From Lepidurus packardi (Eukaryota; Arthropoda; Branchiopoda; Notostraca; Triopsidae), in the NCBI GenBank assembly GCA_023053545.1, contig JAKZAN010000007.1, forward strand, positions 3,906,001 through 3,970,000: a stretch of 64,000 nucleotides of DNA, in the 5' to 3' direction. The notes beneath the pieces are model-generated. The model had not been told where the DNA came from. It searched no databases and saw only the letters and a program-made list of their open reading frames with translations. Position numbers and translations under genes: made by a program. Below, piece by piece: positions 12,201-23,992 of this stretch; the stretch's first letter is position 1, and each line of letters starts with the position of its first letter.

Positions 12201-15195
12201 TACTTTGAATAATGTTTTGCCCGTATTTTCCAGCTAGGCATTGCTTTGCTTTTACACTTCGCTCGTACGAAATAATATAATTTTTACATTCAGAATTACT
12301 GAGCAATATGCGGTAAAACTTTGGAAAATTGTTAGCATTCAAGAGATGCAATAATACGTAAAAAAATACTGACGTTGGTGCCTCCACTTTTCAACTTTTA
12401 AAATAATTTCTAAATGTTGTATTGATGGTTGCCTTATTGACCGCCTGTTTGAAACTAAGCACAACATTTCAATTACTGTAGAGTATTTCTGTAGAGTTTC
12501 ACGCACGTGCTAAGACCTTTAGGTCAACGCTATATGAAAAGTGGGTTAGGGAGGGAAAGGGTTAAACCTGAGGTCAAATTCGAGTTACAGAGGGGTAACA
12601 CACTTTGCTAAATCATTCGCCAGGTAGGGTTCATGCTTATTGTTGTCAACACTGTGACTTTTCTTGTACGAATACTTTAATTATGAAGTTTTCGCTGGGA
12701 ATAATTTTAGATTCCATCAAGGTTCGAGTTATGGAGTTTTCGCTGCATCTATAGTTCTGGCTCGACGTTCCAGGTAATAACTTATTACTACGTATTTGTA
12801 GCCGATATGTTTCCTTTGATTCTTCTCTTTTCATATTCCATTTTTGGTTACTATATTCTTCAATGAAAGATAGAAACGTTTGATGGTAAGCCTACTTCAA
12901 ACAATAAACAAGAACTTGACAAGGGTATTTAGTTATCAAGTTTGGGTTTTTATATGACATGCAATATTTCTCGTTTATGGAAACTGCAACAGATCAATGA
13001 GAATACCGCAGGGTGGATTTCTCAACTGAACAGACGTTGGGCTGCGTTATACGCTTGGGGTATTCAGTTATAGGGAAGAATACACAGAAACCTTTGCTAT
13101 GTATTCCATACTGATCGTAACTACGGATTGCTCTAGAACTCGCTTATATCTTCGAAACATATTCGCTATATGCACTTGTCTTGCCAGTTACTTTTATACT
13201 GCGATGTTTGCCTCAACAACCAAAAATTATGGTTACCTTAAATGAAAAGGGGGTAGCAATGCACTAAACGCTTAGTTATTGGACATACACGCCATATGTA
13301 TAACTGATTTGCATCAATTAAAAAACCATGAACTAAAAATAATGTTTATTTTTAAATTTATGTAAAGTGAAAAGACGCCTTCCTACTTTGTATGCATAGC
13401 TATGACAAAGAATATTACACTTAATTATACATTTATTCCTTAGTTTTTAGTAAACATTGATAAATATCAGGTGCAAGGTACAGTATATAATACTAGGGAA
13501 ACCAGGGCTGTAAAATGGCCAACTGCATGAGCAAATACAGCGTTGATATTTAAAAAAAAATATAATTACGGGAAACAGGTGTTGGAAATTCCCACACGCA
13601 CGAGAAACTGAAGACACTTCGAAAGAATTTTTCTCTAGTTTTAATCTCTACTACTGTTCCTAGATATCTTCACTTATTACTTCTTTGTATGAGATCACAG
13701 TCATATTAACGTTCATCCTTGTACTTAAAAAACTAACAACCACACCCAAATAACGCTACTAAAAAATTTTAGACTTTTATTGAAAACGCAATAAAGGCAA
13801 AGCTCATCTAAGATATTTTGGGTGTTATTATAACTTGACTGCTACCCACAATTAGCCAACGGTAGCGTTAGCTTCCTAGGGAACGGAAGTTTGAAAGTTG
13901 CTAAGGGCTGCTGAAGTAATACGCCCCCGTATACAATGCCTTGGGAGTTTTACAGAAGAGTTTCCACAAAGGTGGGGGGAGGAGAGCTCCAGATGGGTCC
14001 TTCAAACCCTTCTTAAGAGGCACATAACATACAATATTGCTGTTATCATTAGAAATGCCCTCTATACTAACCCTTACTACACAAAAAGTACCAAAGGCAG
14101 TAAACACGGGATGCTATAAATAGTTACAACAGCAGTAACCTCTGGCTGGCAGCTAAATATGATCTTTCTCTAGACCTTGCTTTCTGTCTACTAGTTTCTG
14201 CCACCCTTTGTTTCATCAATGTACTCCTGGCGGCATCTCCATCCATCAGCAGGTCATGTTGCGAGCTCCTCTCATTTCTCGTCAAGTCACATTTCTCGCC
14301 TAACTAACCATGCAAATTTCTTATTATCTTCCTCATTTGCTTGACAAAGACGGGGATAGCGAATGAAACGTGGCGACTTTACCTTCATGTGGTGACTCTT
14401 GACGCGTCTATCGGACCCAAAAGTTGCTTTTTTTGTAACAAAAAATATAAAAAAATCAGCTTCCAACAGAGCTGAGACGATGGAGAATCAGGGCACTTCT
14501 GATTTTCTCTCAGAAAAAAAAAAAAAAAAAATTGTGTGCCCTTTTTTCTCCTCTCTTTAGCTTCAACCCCCATACAAATCTTCCCAAACCTCGGAAACGT
14601 CATTTTCAAGTCCTCTGGCTTTGAGAGTAGCAAACTTAGCTCGCGACTTCATACCAAATCGCATTTTCCCCCCCTTTCGACTCCTGTTCAACATACTCCA
14701 TCCCCCCAAAATCGAAAAATAGAATTAAAAAAATACTGTAGGTGCCGCTTATTGTGATCACTGGTTATTAGAATCAGACGCTTTAAGGAATCAAATTTTA
14801 AAGAACCGATTCAAAATGACAAAATTCATAGCACTTTAATCGGTTCAGAATCACACGTTCGGATATTAGAATTAACTTCGAAGAAATCTTCACAGTACAG
14901 TAACTAACCTAACTACAGTAATGATTGCTTCATGGACATCGCATATTGACCAACGACATAGCTTGTACGTCGTTTTGACCAATCCTGGCATCACCAACCT
15001 ACTACTACGCTTAGATGACATCCTTTCTAAACTCCCCAGTCAATTAAATAAGCAGGTTATTCAATTGAATGGCCAGCTTTTTGAATTGAACGAGAAAATT
15101 ATAAGCGATATCGTGTTGACAAACGCTACCTAAGCGTAGGAGTAGGCTTCAAATGCGTAGTTTTAGTTGTGTTTTAGGAGCATTGTTATATAAAA
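9206..15195. other. Gene-poor stretch, nothing recognised
   Basis: No gene family, splice-supported exon or structured RNA is recognised. An open frame at 9973-10266 has a charged, coding-looking start but begins at TTG and matches nothing I know. A 70-codon ATG frame at 14921-15133 is Leu/Gln/Asn-rich and lies just upstream of the Tigger fossil; it may belong to that element. There is a poly-A run of 17 or more at about 14514-14531. Confidence 0.4.
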
Positions 15196-15510
15196 ATGGC
15201 GACGAACAAGAAAAGAGTTGGTTTAAATGTAAAAGAGAAGTTGTGACTCATTGAAACTTATGACAAGTTAAATTTAAAAGATTTGCCACAAAGCAGTCGT
15301 TAAATTAGGAATTCCTCAATCATCTCTATCAAAATTGTTGAAAAATCGTTACGAAATAAACAATAGTGGGTGCAATGAATCTAGAAAAAGGAAACTGGTG
15401 GGCATGTGTCAAAAAGTAGCAAATACTTTGTTTCTTTGGTTTAAAGAAGCCAGTTGGTTTCACGTGCCAATTAGCCGTAGCAGTCTAGTACACATCTCCG
15501 ATTTTCGGCT
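15196..15510 (+). pseudogene. Decayed Tigger/pogo-type transposase (CENP-B-like N-terminus)
   Basis: From the ATG at 15196 the frame encodes a basic start, a KEKL motif, a TGA stop at 15244, then LIETYDKLNLKDLP, the usual first helix of the CENP-B/pogo DNA-binding domain. After a frameshift near 15285 the other frame gives VVKLGIPQSSLSKLLKNRYE, the typical second helix-turn-helix (KFGVSKSTVSNILKNKE-like). About 15400-15495 then encodes LFLWFKEASWFHVPIS, the pattern of the second (CENP-B/HTH) domain, ALYEWFLQARAKNIPIS in active members. The DDE catalytic domain is not recognisable. The stop and the frameshift make it a fossil; element ends were not found. Confidence 0.7.
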
Positions 15511-17810
15511 ATTAGAATCTGTGCTTAATAGAATCAACATTCTTTTGACAAAAATTGATCACAAAAAGCGGCATCTACTGTATATTTTCTTCCGAAAATT
15601 ACCAAGTCTTTTCTTCCTATAACAGAAGGCGTAGCAAAAGTTCTCTTCCTTAACCAAGATTAGTATTAAATATTTCTCTTGGGGCTTGTGCCTCCTACAG
15701 GCATTCAGGCAGTTAGTCATCTAAAAGCTTACTAGGCCTGGGCCACAGAAAAAGTTGATACGACCTCGGAAAAGTTAACGAAATGGACGGAAAAGATGTC
15801 AGAAAAGGATGCGGGGTTTTAGGTTATGAGCTTTATTGGGCTTATCGGGCGAAAAGAAAGGCAGTTTAACCAGCTCCATTAAGTCTCATCCTCCGCTAGC
15901 ATCATCACAACATACCCCCACACCCCTCTCAGACTTTAACCGAACTGTCATCCATATTCCATATTCCGTGGAAACCGGTCTATGCTTTTCAGAATAGCAA
16001 AAAAAAAAGAACCACCGCGTTAGCCTTTTACGTCCTTACGCAACGCGGATAGGACAGGAAGGAACTTTGGAATGCGTTGAGGAAACCTGCCATATAATCC
16101 TCGTACGGAGTTTCCTTTCCCTTCTGTCCTCTTACGCTTTTCTCTCGCAGCCTTTCACCCGGACAAAATAAAAAAATATTGACTGCCTTTTTTGTCTATC
16201 GGCTAGGAAACTATAAAAATTGGAATGCGTTGCATCAGACCAAGAGACCTCATAACGACATCTATCAAAACCATCTTCCTTGGGCACTTTATGAAGAACT
16301 CCTAAGGCGCAAACTTCCATAAGGTACTGATAGGGACAATTTGGATCGTTCTCCCAGACGCTAAACAACCTCGCGCAAAAATGTCTTCTCACCCCCTTAA
16401 GGCCACGGTGCAATCGAACCTCTTATGGCACAACACCATGGCAAATTTTTATTCGAAAATTCTCATTCTCTGCGCAATATAATTGTAAAATTCTTTTCCA
16501 AAATCTTAAGCGACAGGTAGATTTTGCTACTTTGTAGTTAATAGTAGAATAAGGTAGATTTTATTATTAAGATAATTTTAGAAAAATAATTTTTCAATTA
16601 TCTCTTTCTGTTTCTTTTAATTTCTTGTTCAAAGTTATGAAATTACAGTGGGCAATGGTATAACAACAGTGCCCTCTTTTGGCAAAATGATCGTCTAATT
16701 GCTAGTACACCGTGGCCTTAAAAATAAGTTCTTTGACTCCCCGGAAGAGGAAAAATGTCTGCAGAAATATTTCAAATTTTTCAGAATTTCGGACATAACG
16801 GAAGGATTCTGAAAACAAAAAGTTGTTCTGAAAAACGAAGGAAAACCCACAATAAAAACAACTTCGCCCCCAAAATCCTCAACTTCCGCGAGGAAAGACG
16901 TGGTGGTGCTTAAGAGACACGGTCTGTGCAGCACAGCATTGCTGCATCAATTTGTAGGACAATCGGAAAAGCTTGAGCTATATCAGCATGGGAGGATGCC
17001 CGCCGCCACGCAGAAACCTTTTCTTCTGGTTGAAAGTTATAAAAGTCCCGAGAAATTCTGCAATATTTCTGCCCTGGCGAGCAAAAACGACCTAATAAAA
17101 CGTTTCGGAGGTCGGTCTAGGGGATCCTAGAGCTATATAACAGACTTTTATATGGACCACGAGGAAAAGAAGGGGTCGGCTTGGCTTTGAAATGTCTCTT
17201 TTTATAGTGAGTACGTTTCAATTGCTTTCCACGTTGAACGACGCCAAAAGGTGCAGTCATTTTTTCCAGCACCCTTTGCTGTAACAACCCATGATTTTGT
17301 TTGGAGGAGGGGGGGGGGGGGGGGGGGGGGAGGTGTAACCCTATCATACACGCACCATACGACACTGGGGGGTCGAGTCAAAGTGGCAAACATAAAAATT
17401 CGTTTGTTTTTCCAACAACTTGTTTTTTTTTATGCAACCAAAAATCCTTTCCGCCTTCGCTCCTCCGCGAGAACCCCTCCAAGATTTCCGCACGCCGAAA
17501 ATACTTCCGCTTCTGCAATTTCGGACATAGCTGAACCCATAACGGAAATTCCCTCCATCCTTCCCCTTCTTCCTTCCTCTGGACACATAATGCGATGCAA
17601 TCGCGGACCCTGTGAACTTCAAGCAACGGAGTTTATCCGGAGTGAAGACTGTGGTCAAGTTTTGTTATTCTATGTTAAAGAAAATGGACCGAGAAAGGAA
17701 TAAATCTTCGCATTTAAATGGTTGTGAAACACGAAATATTGGGGTACACTATCTAAATAATTCTCCCAGGAAAGTTATTTACAAAGAACCTAGTTCATCG
17801 ACTGTAGATA
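15511..17810. other. Gene-poor stretch with a long G run
   Basis: No gene is recognised. The stretch contains a homopolymer of G at 17309-17330, listed separately. Overlapping frames around 17251-17703 are open on both strands but start at GTG or TTG and run through that homopolymer, so I do not accept them as genes. Confidence 0.4.
17309..17330 (+). repeat. Poly-G tract of 22 bases
   Basis: An uninterrupted run of 22 G follows GGA and precedes AGGTG. It could form a G-quadruplex and is prone to length error in sequencing and to slippage in replication. The opposite strand reads as a proline run in one frame, which is an artefact of the homopolymer. Confidence 0.9.
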
Positions 17811-17997
17811 ACGCATCGTGACACATGGACGACTCGACGAAAGGACTCGGACACAAACGACTTAAGGACAAAAGGATACGACGAAAGGACGCCCGTCCCG
17901 ACTTAAGGAATACAAAACCCGACTTAAGGATTACGAACCCCGACATGAGGACTACAAATCCCGACATAAGGACTACGAATCCCGACTTTAAGTTAGG
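17811..17997 (+). mobile_element. Foldback-like family C, copy 1 (one arm of 21-bp subrepeats)
   Basis: The arm begins with a GACACATGGACGACTCGACGAAAGGAC block like the ends of the other copies, then becomes a tandem array of 21-bp units of the form CCCGACWTRAGGAYTACRAAY (about four clear units, 17907-17990). Because 21 is a multiple of three, the array reads as a repeating heptapeptide (TNPDxRT) in one plus frame; this is a by-product and not evidence of a gene. No opposite arm is seen, so this is a single-arm copy. Confidence 0.65.
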
Positions 17998-20357
17998 ACT
18001 GGGTGTAAAAACTGCAAATGTTTTTTAACTCGTATTATCCAGGGGTTCCATAAAAACCAACTTGTCCCAACCCAGGAGTCATTGGGTTTCCCCGGCTTGT
18101 GTGCATGGCGGTGCACGGCAAATGCTTCGCCAAAGAAAGGGAAAGAAAACTAATGCACTACTAGTACAGGACTACTGGTGCATAGGCTTGCGTGGGAGCG
18201 TGGGACAGGCGATATCGAACGAATCGTCTCTAGACGGCACTCGTAGTGCAAGTCAGGCTTGTCTCTGTTTTGGAGCTCGCAAAAATTGGCGTGTCAAAGA
18301 AATTTGATCTCGTGTATAAACCTGTTTGAAACGTAAAACGCCAAGTTGCGAGTTATTATACGAATCAACTGAACTTGCGAACTATTTGAAAGTTTCTTTA
18401 ATTTAGTATTTACTAAGTAAAAGTTTTAAATATATTATTAGTTAAATACAAATGTATTTAGTCTAGTGATAATCTTGAAACGCAATCATTACACTTAATA
18501 TTCTTCAACTCCGCGTCATTTCTTTACTCACTAATTAAGTTGTCGAAAGAAAAGAAAGTTGCAACCACAAGTTACTTTTCGAACTTTTATTACTCGCAGC
18601 GGCGTTTTAACCGGAAGGACAGAAAGAAACGAAGTTTTTACTGTGGACAATCATGGTAGAAACAGCAAAATTGATTAGAAATGTTCCCTTTCAGCCTTTT
18701 TTTTTCTTGTCGACCCAAACCCAAATACTGAGCTACATGGGTTGTGATATACCCGAGGAACAAAAACTTGCTGAGACGGCACGATCTAGCCAAAGCCATC
18801 CTTCGTTTTTGGGTGGGAGATTTGACCCATCCTGCGTTTTCTCTTTCTGGTTCATATCTTGTTCAGTTTGGGTAAAGCTGTTCGAGACTCCAAAAACCGC
18901 AGACTCGCAAAACCGCAGTAATTCCTAAAACGCGGGTGTGTGTTCCTTTACACGGCACAATAGATCTCATGCGATTTAGTTCGACTTCAATCAGGTTACG
19001 TCGACTATACAGGAAAAAAACGTAGGGAACGGAGGGTGAGACACGTTAAATAAAAATTCCACGTGATTGGGTACATCTTTATAGTCCCGGGCACTATTGT
19101 TGCCTTTTGTCTTACTTGTTATGACAGAAATTCCAAGAAGAAATCCTTGGTGTCCGGCCAGAATTTCTTCGACCGGAAAAAGAAAATCCTCTAAGTGTTT
19201 GATTAATGTCCCATAGCGGGGGAAAAAGCGTATATAGCCAAGAGTCAATAAACCATCCTCATGCAAACTTTTAGAACTTTTATGGGAAATTTCCTAAAAG
19301 CTCGGTGTGTCGAAGTAATTCGATTCGACTCCCAGAACCAATTATTGGTTCGGCTATCTTCCAACGCGAAATTCCAATTGTCCTTGGCGGTTGTCAAAAT
19401 AGATTCCTTCTACTTTGGATCTGCTCAAAAGCAAACGTTTAGTAGTGTTTGCTATGAAACATGCTCGAATGTCTCCTTCCTCCTTATGGGGCCAATTTTC
19501 TTCGATCGCGTGTGGAGAATCAGAGGCAGATTAGTCGTTAAACCTCTCTTCTCGACCATTTTCCTATAAATGTCCTACACTTTTACTGCTTGTAGGGAAC
19601 CTAGGGCATTTATGGGCTAATTTTGGGTTACGATTTCTGACAAATCGACAAAAAAGTACTGGACAAGCCCCAGCTCTGCGGTAACAAATGGAAAAGGCTT
19701 GCTTCAACTCCCGAAAAGGAATTGAAGGCAAAAAAGGGGTCATGCAATACCTTTGCGTTCCTCGAAACCGGTCCTAAAGAGATCATGATATAGAAAAAAG
19801 TACCGGCAACTTACAATCTATCTACGCTATCGCATTGCACACTCGAAGGGCAAGGCATTGTCGGTCAAACGAACCCCGGTCCGTTCTTTCTCCACCGACC
19901 ACCCCCGCACCCTTGCCTTCCCCGAGCAAGTAGGCGTTAAGGTTACAATTTTCGAAAGATGGCTATGTGTGTGTGGGTTTTGTAGGGAGAAGAGAAAATT
20001 AGAAAAAAACAGTAAGGCTTGCCTCATTCCTCGTTCAGTTAGGCGTAAAAGCGGCTTTCCCATGCGTGTCAGCAAGAGGGAGAACCAAGCATACGAACCA
20101 GTAGCTTCAACGGATATTTGCTCCAGCATAATAAGAATTGAAAACCCTTCGCCTCTTGCCACTATAGAGTCTCGGAAGAAATGCTGTGTCTGTCTGCTTC
20201 AATCTCCCCAAATTAACAGCCGCGATGTATCAAGAATTGTTATGGTTAGATACAACAACACAGACACAGCACACAATCCTTTCCTTGCGCTGTGTTGTGT
20301 TCTCTTAAACCTAAACCTTGAAAGCTATATCAAATAAAAATAAAGGATCACAACTCT
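17998..20357. other. Gene-poor stretch, nothing recognised
   Basis: The longest open frame, 19858-20337 on the plus strand (159 codons), starts at TTG, overlaps an open minus frame and has no motif I recognise. I see no splice-supported exon. Base composition here is somewhat GC-richer around 19.8-20.2 kb than in the surrounding DNA. Confidence 0.35.
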
Positions 20358-20476
20358 AGTCTTATTCTACTGCTGGTTTCCATATAAGTCGTAAAAAGAT
20401 GCAATAAGGCCCAGTAGACAATCATAACGAGTCTTATTACAACTTTTTTTTCCTTGCAGGCCATAAAGTTATAGCC
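20358..20476 (+). repeat. Family E direct repeat, copy 1
   Basis: About 119 bp running from CTTATTCTACTGCTGGTTTC to a CCATAAAGTTATAGC block recurs in the same orientation at 21089-21211 with scattered differences. Each copy holds an internal inverted repeat built from GCAATAAG and CTTATTRCAAC. The two copies bracket a family B end and a 100-bp tandem duplication. Confidence 0.7.
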
Positions 20477-20518
20477 GGCATAACGACAAACAAGCATGGT
20501 ATAAGAAATGACTTTACG

Positions 20519-20690
20519 GCTTTCCGTACAGCTTAGCTTGTTCTACTCAAGCTGCCGCGAGGTGGCGCGTAGTAAGTTACATGGGTGTATATGAAGGTGC
20601 ATTGCTTCTGCACATAGGCAAGCAGGATACACTTTTATAACCACGTACTGAATTAGCAAGAATAGGTTACCAAAAATAGGAGGTTACGAC
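20519..20690. mobile_element. Family B element, one end (related to 35697-35989)
   Basis: It starts GGCTTTCCGTACAGCTTAGC and for about 170 bp is similar to the reverse complement of the right part of the element at 35697-35989, sharing a GGTGTATATG block, the GCATTGCTTCT block and an ATAACCACSTACTSAATTAGC block. The far end is not found, so this is a partial copy. Confidence 0.5.
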
Positions 20691-20830
20691 AGTTTCCATC
20701 TCAATTTTGCTTTTTTGCGATGATGAAAAATGCAATTTGCATGTTTTCCAATTAGTGAAGGCGAAAATGAAGAAAGTAAAAATTTGTTACTTGTAATAGT
20801 ATCAACTATATTACTGGCAAGAAGTTTGTT

Positions 20831-21030
20831 GAATCTTGTACATTTGTCGTGATATTAAAGTGTGCATGAATACGGCAACTTAATATTCCTTATTATCGCG
20901 TCATTTCAATATTCACTGTTTATCTTTGTTAAATCTTGTACATTTGTCGTGATATTGAAGTGTGCATGAAAACGGCAACTTGATATTCCTTATCATCGCG
21001 TCACTTCAATATTCACTGTTTATCTTTGCT
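20831..21030 (+). repeat. Tandem duplication, 2 x 100 bp
   Basis: The unit at 20831-20930 (starting GAATCTTGTACATTTGTCGT) is repeated at 20931-21030 with only a handful of substitutions. Each unit contains the near-palindromic pair GATATTRAAGTG and CACTTCAATATT (CATTTCAATATT in the first unit), so each may fold into a long hairpin. No coding potential. Confidence 0.9.
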
Positions 21031-21088
21031 AAGAAATAAATCGAGAAAATACGAAAATTAGAAAAGAAACGAAAAGGCTGACTACTGT

Positions 21089-21211
21089 AGTGTTATTCTA
21101 TTGCTGGTTTCCAGATAAGTCGTAAAAAAGTTGCAATATAAGAGCCAGTCGACAATCATAACGAGTCTTATTGCAACTTTTTTGTCTTGCAAGTCATAGA
21201 GTTACAGCTGA
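21089..21211 (+). repeat. Family E direct repeat, copy 2, with hairpin
   Basis: This is the second copy of the repeat at 20358-20476. Its inverted repeat is clearer: AAAAAAGTTGCAATA then TAAGA near 21124-21144 pairs with TCTTATTGCAACTTTTTT near 21166-21183, leaving a loop of about 20 bases. It could be the end of an unclassified element; the outer limits are uncertain. Confidence 0.65.
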
Positions 21212-21250
21212 GACATAGGAAACACTCTTAACTTTTTTTCATTTTATCAG

Positions 21251-21470
21251 TGTGTCGATGTTAGGATCCCTTGGCATCCAAGCTAACGTTACAAGTGAAA
21301 TCACCGAAGCAAATAAGAAGTTCGTTATAACCCCACACGGAAACTCCACCCTTTGCACAGAAAGTATAAGAAATAACCCTGAATTTCACAATCCAATACT
21401 TTCTTATGGCTACAATACTATGCCCTATGAAATAAAAGCTCCTGCTGCTAACCATAAGGTCAGGCGATAA
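21251..21470 (+). CDS. Candidate orphan coding exon, unknown family
   Basis: A T-rich tract ending CATTTTATCAG makes a good acceptor at 21250. The frame that follows, open to the TAA at 21468-21470, encodes about 72 residues with a composition that looks coding (MLGSLGIQANVTSEITEANK near the start, then SIRNNPEFHNPILSYGYN). It could be a terminal exon using that stop, or an internal exon using the donor AAG|GTCAGG at 21458/21459. I do not recognise the family and no partner exon is established; the candidate exon at 22716 does not fit in phase. It may be a chance frame. Confidence 0.25.
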
Positions 21471-21766
21471 ACTCGTAACATTTAGTTGGGCCTGACTTCC
21501 CCAATAGCATAACGACGCAACAATGAATAACGAATTGGAACCTAGTGAACGATACTTATAGCCAGGACTCGTCTAGTTGTGACTTGGCAGCTCGTATTTT
21601 CTTTGGACGGAATAATACATACATGCTTGTAGGGCGAACAAGAATGGAGGGAAAACATGCAGAAGTAGTTAGATAAAAAAAAAATAGAAATGTCTGAGTG
21701 TTATACAATGTGTTACATAGTGATCGGTCCCAATCAAAAATACTTTGAAGATGAAGGGATTATCTA

Positions 21767-22034
21767 GGGCAACGCGACACAAGGACGACTCGACAAAAGG
21801 ACGCCGAACTCTGTCAGAAGGACGTCAGGTCCATATCTTTTAAGAGCCAATAGAATTTCGAGTTTAATAAGTTTCTGCTCATTGATTAAGCGCCTACGAG
21901 ATTAGAAAGTGCTTAAGCCGTATTAAAAATGCGTCACAAGGTTTGGTTAGATTAGGTTAGCCGTCCTTCTGTCTGGGTCCGGCATCCTTGTGTCGGGTAC
22001 ACGGAGTTCTTTTGTCGAGTCGTCTTTGTGTCTA
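21767..22034 (+). mobile_element. Foldback-like family C, copy 2 (two arms)
   Basis: The left arm starts GGGCAACGCGACACAAGGAC and continues GACTCGACAAAAGGACGCC. The right arm ends in the inverted form GTGTCGGGTACACGGAG, then TTTTGTCGAGTCGTCTTTGTGTCTACTTC. Between them is a unique core with a TAATTTCGAGTTT-type segment and TTAGGTTAG just inside the right arm. The core is shared with 26437-26722 (both have CGAGATTAGAAAGTGCTTAAGC, with one mismatch in the flanks). No transposase frame is present. Confidence 0.7.
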
Positions 22035-22715
22035 CTTCACTTTTCCAGGAAAGCTGACAGATTTCAAGAAGATGAGATCGATGTCCTGTCAAATTTGTAC
22101 TGTAAGCACTAATACAGGTAAAAGCAATTAATCCATGAATGGATCTAAAACGAAAGAATACCACCATTTACACGTACTGTAAAATTCTACCCTTCAATGA
22201 AAAGAACTACTAGGCAATAAGTCAATGGTGAAAAGGGCAGTCATAAGCTTGTGGGATCATAACCATAAGTTTTTAGGACCTTACGAGCCTAGCTTAGGAC
22301 TCCAAACCTATCATCCCATGCATCAATGTAAATGCTACAACGGTAAATTACCTAGCTTGCGTGGGTTAGGATCGTCGGCTTAATGTCTAGGGAATTTCTT
22401 GTCACGAATGACAACCCCTCAATGGTTTAACTGAAGAAGCATACACGGAATATGGTTCTGACATTTCAGAGAGAGACAGAGTGGGAAGGAGAAAAAAAAA
22501 TAAGATTAAAAAAAAGTCCATCCGCCGCTTCGCTTGCTAAAGGCAGAGGGAGAGATCAATGACAAGGTTTGGCCGTATCCCGCAAGTTAAATTTTTTTCA
22601 CAACTTACTCCCCAGGCCTATCGATATACGACATCACGCGGGCTAAAGCCTGGCTAAGAGCCTAATCTGGCTAGCGCCTTTTTTTTTTTTTTAACTATCT
22701 ATTGTTAGCTTTCAG
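22035..22715. other. No feature recognised
   Basis: The stretch is without a recognisable gene. It ends in a poly-T tract at about 22679-22692 followed by an AG that could serve the candidate exon at 22716. Confidence 0.35.
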
Positions 22716-22829
22716 TGCAGAGCGTGCCAGTAGATTACAGAAGACGACCCTTATATTTCGAGGAGGAAGACAAACTTCCGATAAACCACCAAAAGCCAAT
22801 GGAAAGCCATACTGGCTCAAGTGAAGTTG
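22716..22829 (+). CDS. Candidate orphan coding exon, unknown family
   Basis: A classic acceptor region (14 T, a TTAACTAT branch-like motif, then AGCTTTCAG) ends at 22715. The next 114 bp encode a polar peptide containing VDYRRRPLYFEEEDKLP and a following NHQKPMESHTGSS block, then meet a possible donor GTTG|GTGTCA. Downstream the frame turns into low-complexity Phe/Cys-rich residues, as expected of an intron. The family is not recognised and no neighbouring exon is proven. Chance occurrence cannot be excluded. Confidence 0.25.
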
Positions 22830-23992
22830 GTGTCAAAGTATTCTTTGAATATTCTTTTTGTTTTCACTTGAATTGTTTCGCTTGTTTTTTGTTTTGAACA
22901 GCTTGTTTTTTCCTTGAACAGCTTAGAATTGATAATACCGGGTTAAAGGACCCGGGTTGTGGAACTTTTTGACGATTTGTGATACAATAAACATATGGAA
23001 GACAAGGGGTTTCCGTAAGAAGAGCCATACTGGCTATTTATGCGTTATGCAAATGAACGTTTCAATAAATAGAGCTAAAAGCTACAGCGTCAATTCCCAA
23101 TCTCTCACTAACGCTTGATTGTATAGCTGGTGGCAATCTAGATGGAAGGAAACAAACACAACACAGCATCGTCTTTTCTCATCCGGCTTCTTCGATCCGG
23201 CCGGAATGAAATAATTCCACTTCTCACATGCATCCGTTAGCCAAACAAAAGCAAAAGGCTCCCGTCATCGTTGAGTGCAAGAGCGTGAAAAAGAAAGAAA
23301 AAATAAATAAATAAACTACAGGCAACTTGATGACGGGATCTCGGGGAGCTATACGAGGCTCCAAAACGACAAATTGTCAACCGAAACTGCGCCAAGTGAC
23401 ATATGAACCGTCATTTCGTAACTCGCAATTGCCCTGGTCAACAGCAGGATAGACAAAGACATAAGGAGTTCTAAAACACCAATTTCTTCAGCCTTAACGA
23501 GGGGGAATTTATATAACTTTGAAGACAGGCTCAGTTGCTAACGCGAAACCCGCGACACCTAATGGATTTCTGTCATTAGTCTCCAAAAAACTTCCAAAGA
23601 ATAACAATCTTTCAAAGCAAAGATATATTAGACTTTGTGACAGTTCTTATTGAAATGACGGGCGTAGCACAGTCATCAAAATTAATTTCGGTCACAACTC
23701 CAAAAACCTAATTCTCCAGACTTTTTGAGTGAAGAGATCGGTTACGAATACTTGAAAGTATGAAAGGCTTGCAAAAAAACGCCACTGTGCATTTCAGAAC
23801 GCATTTGTCACTGACCTGTTTCCGCAGCGTTTATCCAGGCAACTGCATTACAATGAATAGGAAGGGTACCTCGGAAGCTGCAAAAGACATGTAACTACAA
23901 ATCCCGGCCAGAGGTCACAAAAGTCATTACCGGTCAGTTTCAGAATTAGGACATTTTACCAATTTATCTTCAGCATTATCTTTTCGCAGCAA
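22830..23992. other. No feature recognised
   Basis: The stretch has neither a recognisable gene nor a repeat. A short TAAATAAATAAA run lies near 23300. Confidence 0.4.

Noticed and set aside
17251-17703. 150-codon plus frame through the poly-G tract
   Set aside because: It starts at GTG and its continuity depends on a homopolymer of uncertain length; the glycine and proline runs are artefacts.
17825-18028. 67-codon ATG frame with NPDxRT repeats
   Set aside because: It is explained by the 21-bp subrepeats of the family C arm, not by a gene.
19858-20337. 159-codon plus-strand open frame
   Set aside because: It starts at TTG, overlaps an open minus frame, and shows no domain or splice support.
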